In this document: positions 62,273 to 64,000 of the stretch, piece by piece
Position numbering within the stretch: the first letter of the stretch is position 1
Layout of the letters: each line of letters opens with the position of its first letter
Source: RBG-16-57-11 sp964503145
GTDB taxonomy: Bacteria > Chloroflexota > Anaerolineae > Anaerolineales > UBA4823
DNA: 64,000 nt
Direction of reading: 5' to 3'
NCBI GenBank assembly: GCA_964503145.1
Contig: CAZCYV010000003.1
Location: 124,001 to 188,000, forward strand
Notes under the pieces: model-generated
What the model was told of the DNA's origin: nothing
The model's database searches: none
Seen by the model: only the letters and a program-made list of their open reading frames with translations
Translations under genes and position numbers: made by a program

Positions 62273-62584
62273 ATGGCAAAGCCAAAGATCGACGGAGTCA
62301 TTGAGGCTGTGCGCTATGACCCGGACGGAAAGATAAAGTGGGTGCGCGCCTATCTACGTCGGGGGCCTACCTATTCAGATCGAGTTTTGATCGACCGCCA
62401 GACTTTGATTGAGCATCTGAAATCGGGAAAATCGTTCATGTCCGGTCAGCGCGTCGAGAGAATGGCCAGCACTTTCGAGCTTGGCAAACCGGTGCGTCTG
62501 TATCAGAACAATGGCCAGGAGATCGTGGTGACCGATGGGGTTCAAAGCAACCAGGATCGACTGGAAGACGTGCCAATCCTCTGA
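62273..62584 (+). CDS. Small protein of unknown function
   Basis: 103 residues with GGAGG six bases before the ATG. Beta-rich and soluble: IDGVIEAVRYDPDGKIKWVRAYLRRGP, then RVLIDRQTLIEHLKSG, a basic stretch and VRLYQNNGQEIVVTDG. No signal peptide or membrane helix. Not recognised; it resembles conserved hypothetical proteins of environmental bacteria. It lies 63 bp after the tRNA and 13 bp before the next gene, so it may be in the same transcript. Confidence 0.75.
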   Translation: MAKPKIDGVIEAVRYDPDGKIKWVRAYLRRGPTYSDRVLIDRQTLIEHLKSGKSFMSGQRVERMASTFELGKPVRLYQNNGQEIVVTDGVQSNQDRLEDVPIL

Positions 62585-62597
62585 ATTTACGCATCGT

Positions 62598-63452
62598 ATG
62601 AAAGTAATCGACTGCAAGGCAGCGGAAAACGATCATCAAAAGCCCGAAGCGCTCAGACGAATGATAAGTGGTCTGGGCTTTTTACAGCGCAAGAGCGGCC
62701 CCAAAGCGCAAGAAACCGTCACCCAGATTTTGAAAAAAGTGCTGGATAACCGCTTTGTCTTATTGCAAAACGCGGCAATCCCAGGGGTCGAGCCGCCATT
62801 GCCGCTCATTCTGGTCGGACCACCGGGCATCTGCTTGATCGAAGCCAGCCCCGTCAAAGGCGTTTTTCGGGCGGTGGACGATCAGTGGGAGGAGATGGAC
62901 AATCAAACCCAAAAATTCCAACCGGCGCGAGTGAACCTGCCGGCAAGAACAGCGGCCATTGCACAACGCCTGATGGCTCTGCTGAACAGCCAGGGTCTGG
63001 CAGTTCCAGCCGTCGAACCGGTGATCCTGTTCACTCAACCCGGCGCCCATATTGATGCGACGCGAGCGCCTGCTCGATTAGTTCGGTCCGATGCCATTGT
63101 GCGGTTTGCCGCCAACCTGCTACAAAACAAGCCCGTGCTTAGCCCTGAAAACATCCAGGAAATTGTTCGGAGATTGCAATCACCCGACCTGAAATTGGCC
63201 TCTATTCCAGGCATCCCCGGGCAAGAAATCTTCGAGGAGGCCGAAAGCGCCCCCAAAGCCGTTTCGCCGAAGAAAGATATTCTATCGGTGCAACTCTCTG
63301 CTGCCCTGGACACCCGCGAGCCAGAAATCATCAGGCGTCTGTCACGGCGGGCAGCCTTCACGCGGCGCCAATGGCTGATCCTGGGCGCACTGTTGGTGAT
63401 CAACGTGCTGATTCTCATTACCATGATCCTGGTGGTGTTGATCATCACCTGA
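62598..63452 (+). CDS. NERD-like membrane-anchored protein of unknown function
   Basis: 284 residues from the ATG at 62598 (the frame from 62535 overlaps the previous gene). Residues about 25-130 resemble a nuclease-related NERD domain (VLLQNAAIPGVEPPLPLILVG followed by GICLIEASPVKG), though the usual E-x-K catalytic pair is not intact, as the sequence reads IEASPVK. A long polar linker follows. A single C-terminal helix (WLILGALLVINVLILITMIL) would anchor it to the membrane with the domain in the cytoplasm. Function unknown. Confidence 0.65.
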   Translation: MKVIDCKAAENDHQKPEALRRMISGLGFLQRKSGPKAQETVTQILKKVLDNRFVLLQNAAIPGVEPPLPLILVGPPGICLIEASPVKGVFRAVDDQWEEMDNQTQKFQPARVNLPARTAAIAQRLMALLNSQGLAVPAVEPVILFTQPGAHIDATRAPARLVRSDAIVRFAANLLQNKPVLSPENIQEIVRRLQSPDLKLASIPGIPGQEIFEEAESAPKAVSPKKDILSVQLSAALDTREPEIIRRLSRRAAFTRRQWLILGALLVINVLILITMILVVLIIT

Positions 63453-63469
63453 AACCCGGACACTCGCGC

Positions 63470-64000
63470 TTGGCCACCCCCTTGCTCTCCATAATCATCC
63501 CGGCATACAATGAAGAACGGCGCCTGCCTACCACCCTGGAAAAAACGCGTCAGTTCATCGAACGACAAAGCTATCTGACCGAAGTGCTGGTGGTGGAAAA
63601 CGGCAGCCAGGATCGCACGTTTCAAATTGCGGATGAGTTTTCTCGTCAGCATTCCTGGCTGCGCGTCGTTCGGGAAGAACAGCGCGGCAAAGGTCGCGCG
63701 GTCAAACGCGGCATGTTAGAAGCCTCCGGCCAGTTCCGTTTCATGTGCGACGCCGATTTATCCATGCCCATAGACGAAATCAACCGCTTTCTCCCGCCGC
63801 TTCAAACGGATTTCGACATTGCCATCGGCTCGCGCGAAGCGCCCGGCGCGGTGCGGTATGAGGAGCCTTTGTACAGGCACCTTGGCGGGCGGGTTATCAA
63901 TCTGATCATTCGATTATTGGCTTTACCTGGCCTGCAAGACACACAATGCGGCTTCAAGTGCTTTCGCGCCGCCGTTGCAGAAGATCTGTTTCGCAGCCAG
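63470..64000 (+). CDS. Dolichyl-phosphate-glucose-type GT2 glycosyltransferase (3' end beyond window)
   Basis: An open frame from a TTG at 63470 to the window edge gives 177 residues. It starts MATPLLSIIIPAYNEERRLP and has LVVENGSQDRTF, VREEQRGKGRAVKRGML, FRFMCDADLSMP and IGSREAPGAVRYEEPLYR, typical of Alg5/polyprenyl-phosphate beta-glucosyltransferases. A final QDTQCGFKCFRA segment is also conserved in that family. No ATG or GTG is available close to the first conserved residues, so TTG is likely. Confidence 0.85.
   Translation, partial: MATPLLSIIIPAYNEERRLPTTLEKTRQFIERQSYLTEVLVVENGSQDRTFQIADEFSRQHSWLRVVREEQRGKGRAVKRGMLEASGQFRFMCDADLSMPIDEINRFLPPLQTDFDIAIGSREAPGAVRYEEPLYRHLGGRVINLIIRLLALPGLQDTQCGFKCFRAAVAEDLFRSQ

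Overview
The window is a GC-rich, densely coding bacterial segment with many 4-bp ATGA/GTGA gene overlaps and no insertion sequence, CRISPR array or rRNA. Gene content suggests Chloroflexota, probably class Anaerolineae: an ABC-type polysaccharide locus, GAF-rich histidine kinases, a type-4 Fe-S uracil-DNA glycosylase, a bacterial eRF1-like (baeRF) protein and near-leaderless promoters. This assignment is inference from content and style only; no marker gene was compared.

Region 1 (1-23300, all minus strand, transcribed right to left) is one long surface-polysaccharide locus. It opens with a winged-helix regulator behind a palindromic operator. It then encodes a GDP-fucose synthase, a Wzm/Wzt-type ABC exporter whose ATPase has a C-terminal glycan-binding domain, a KpsC/KpsS-like protein, a methyltransferase, a PseB-type dehydratase, an RmlD-like reductase, a NeuB-type nonulosonate synthase, glycosyltransferases, an SpsF-like cytidylyltransferase, two sulfotransferases, a Gfo/Idh oxidoreductase, a Sat-CysC (PAPS synthetase) fusion, an SDR, a NeuA-like cytidylyltransferase, a second NeuB fused to a TIM-barrel domain, and a second capsule-type protein cut by the window edge. 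Together they predict an exported glycan carrying sialic-acid-like sugars and sulfate esters, with sulfate activation encoded in the cluster.

Region 2 (23423-44601) continues surface glycan or glycolipid assembly. It holds four large multi-membrane proteins resembling GT-C glycosyltransferases, two flippase-like LPG-synthase-TM proteins, a polyprenol-phosphate-type GT2, GT4 enzymes, a Wzx-type flippase, a nucleotide-sugar dehydrogenase and epimerase pair, a beta-propeller-like protein and two more sulfotransferases. A second, nearly identical copy of the 28-bp operator/promoter found before the regulator lies upstream of the 26325-25297 flippase-like gene, so one regulator may coordinate both regions.

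Region 3 (44609-53915) is mostly housekeeping: uracil-DNA glycosylase, RimI, TsaB, TsaE and PcrA/UvrD on the minus strand, then divergently HolB, a small sensorless histidine kinase, a metallo-beta-lactamase-fold protein with altered metal ligands, an asparaginase and endonuclease III.

Region 4 (53902-64000) is a signalling and translation-related segment. It has a double-GAF histidine kinase, a small membrane protein, two proteins with degenerate pseudo-receiver domains (one with a dead HisKA-like tail), a baeRF-family protein with a long leader containing a possible small ORF, a methyltransferase, tRNA-Pro(TGG), two small unknown proteins and the start of a GT2. The only gap above 300 bp between confident genes is 59788-60117, which holds that promoter and leader.
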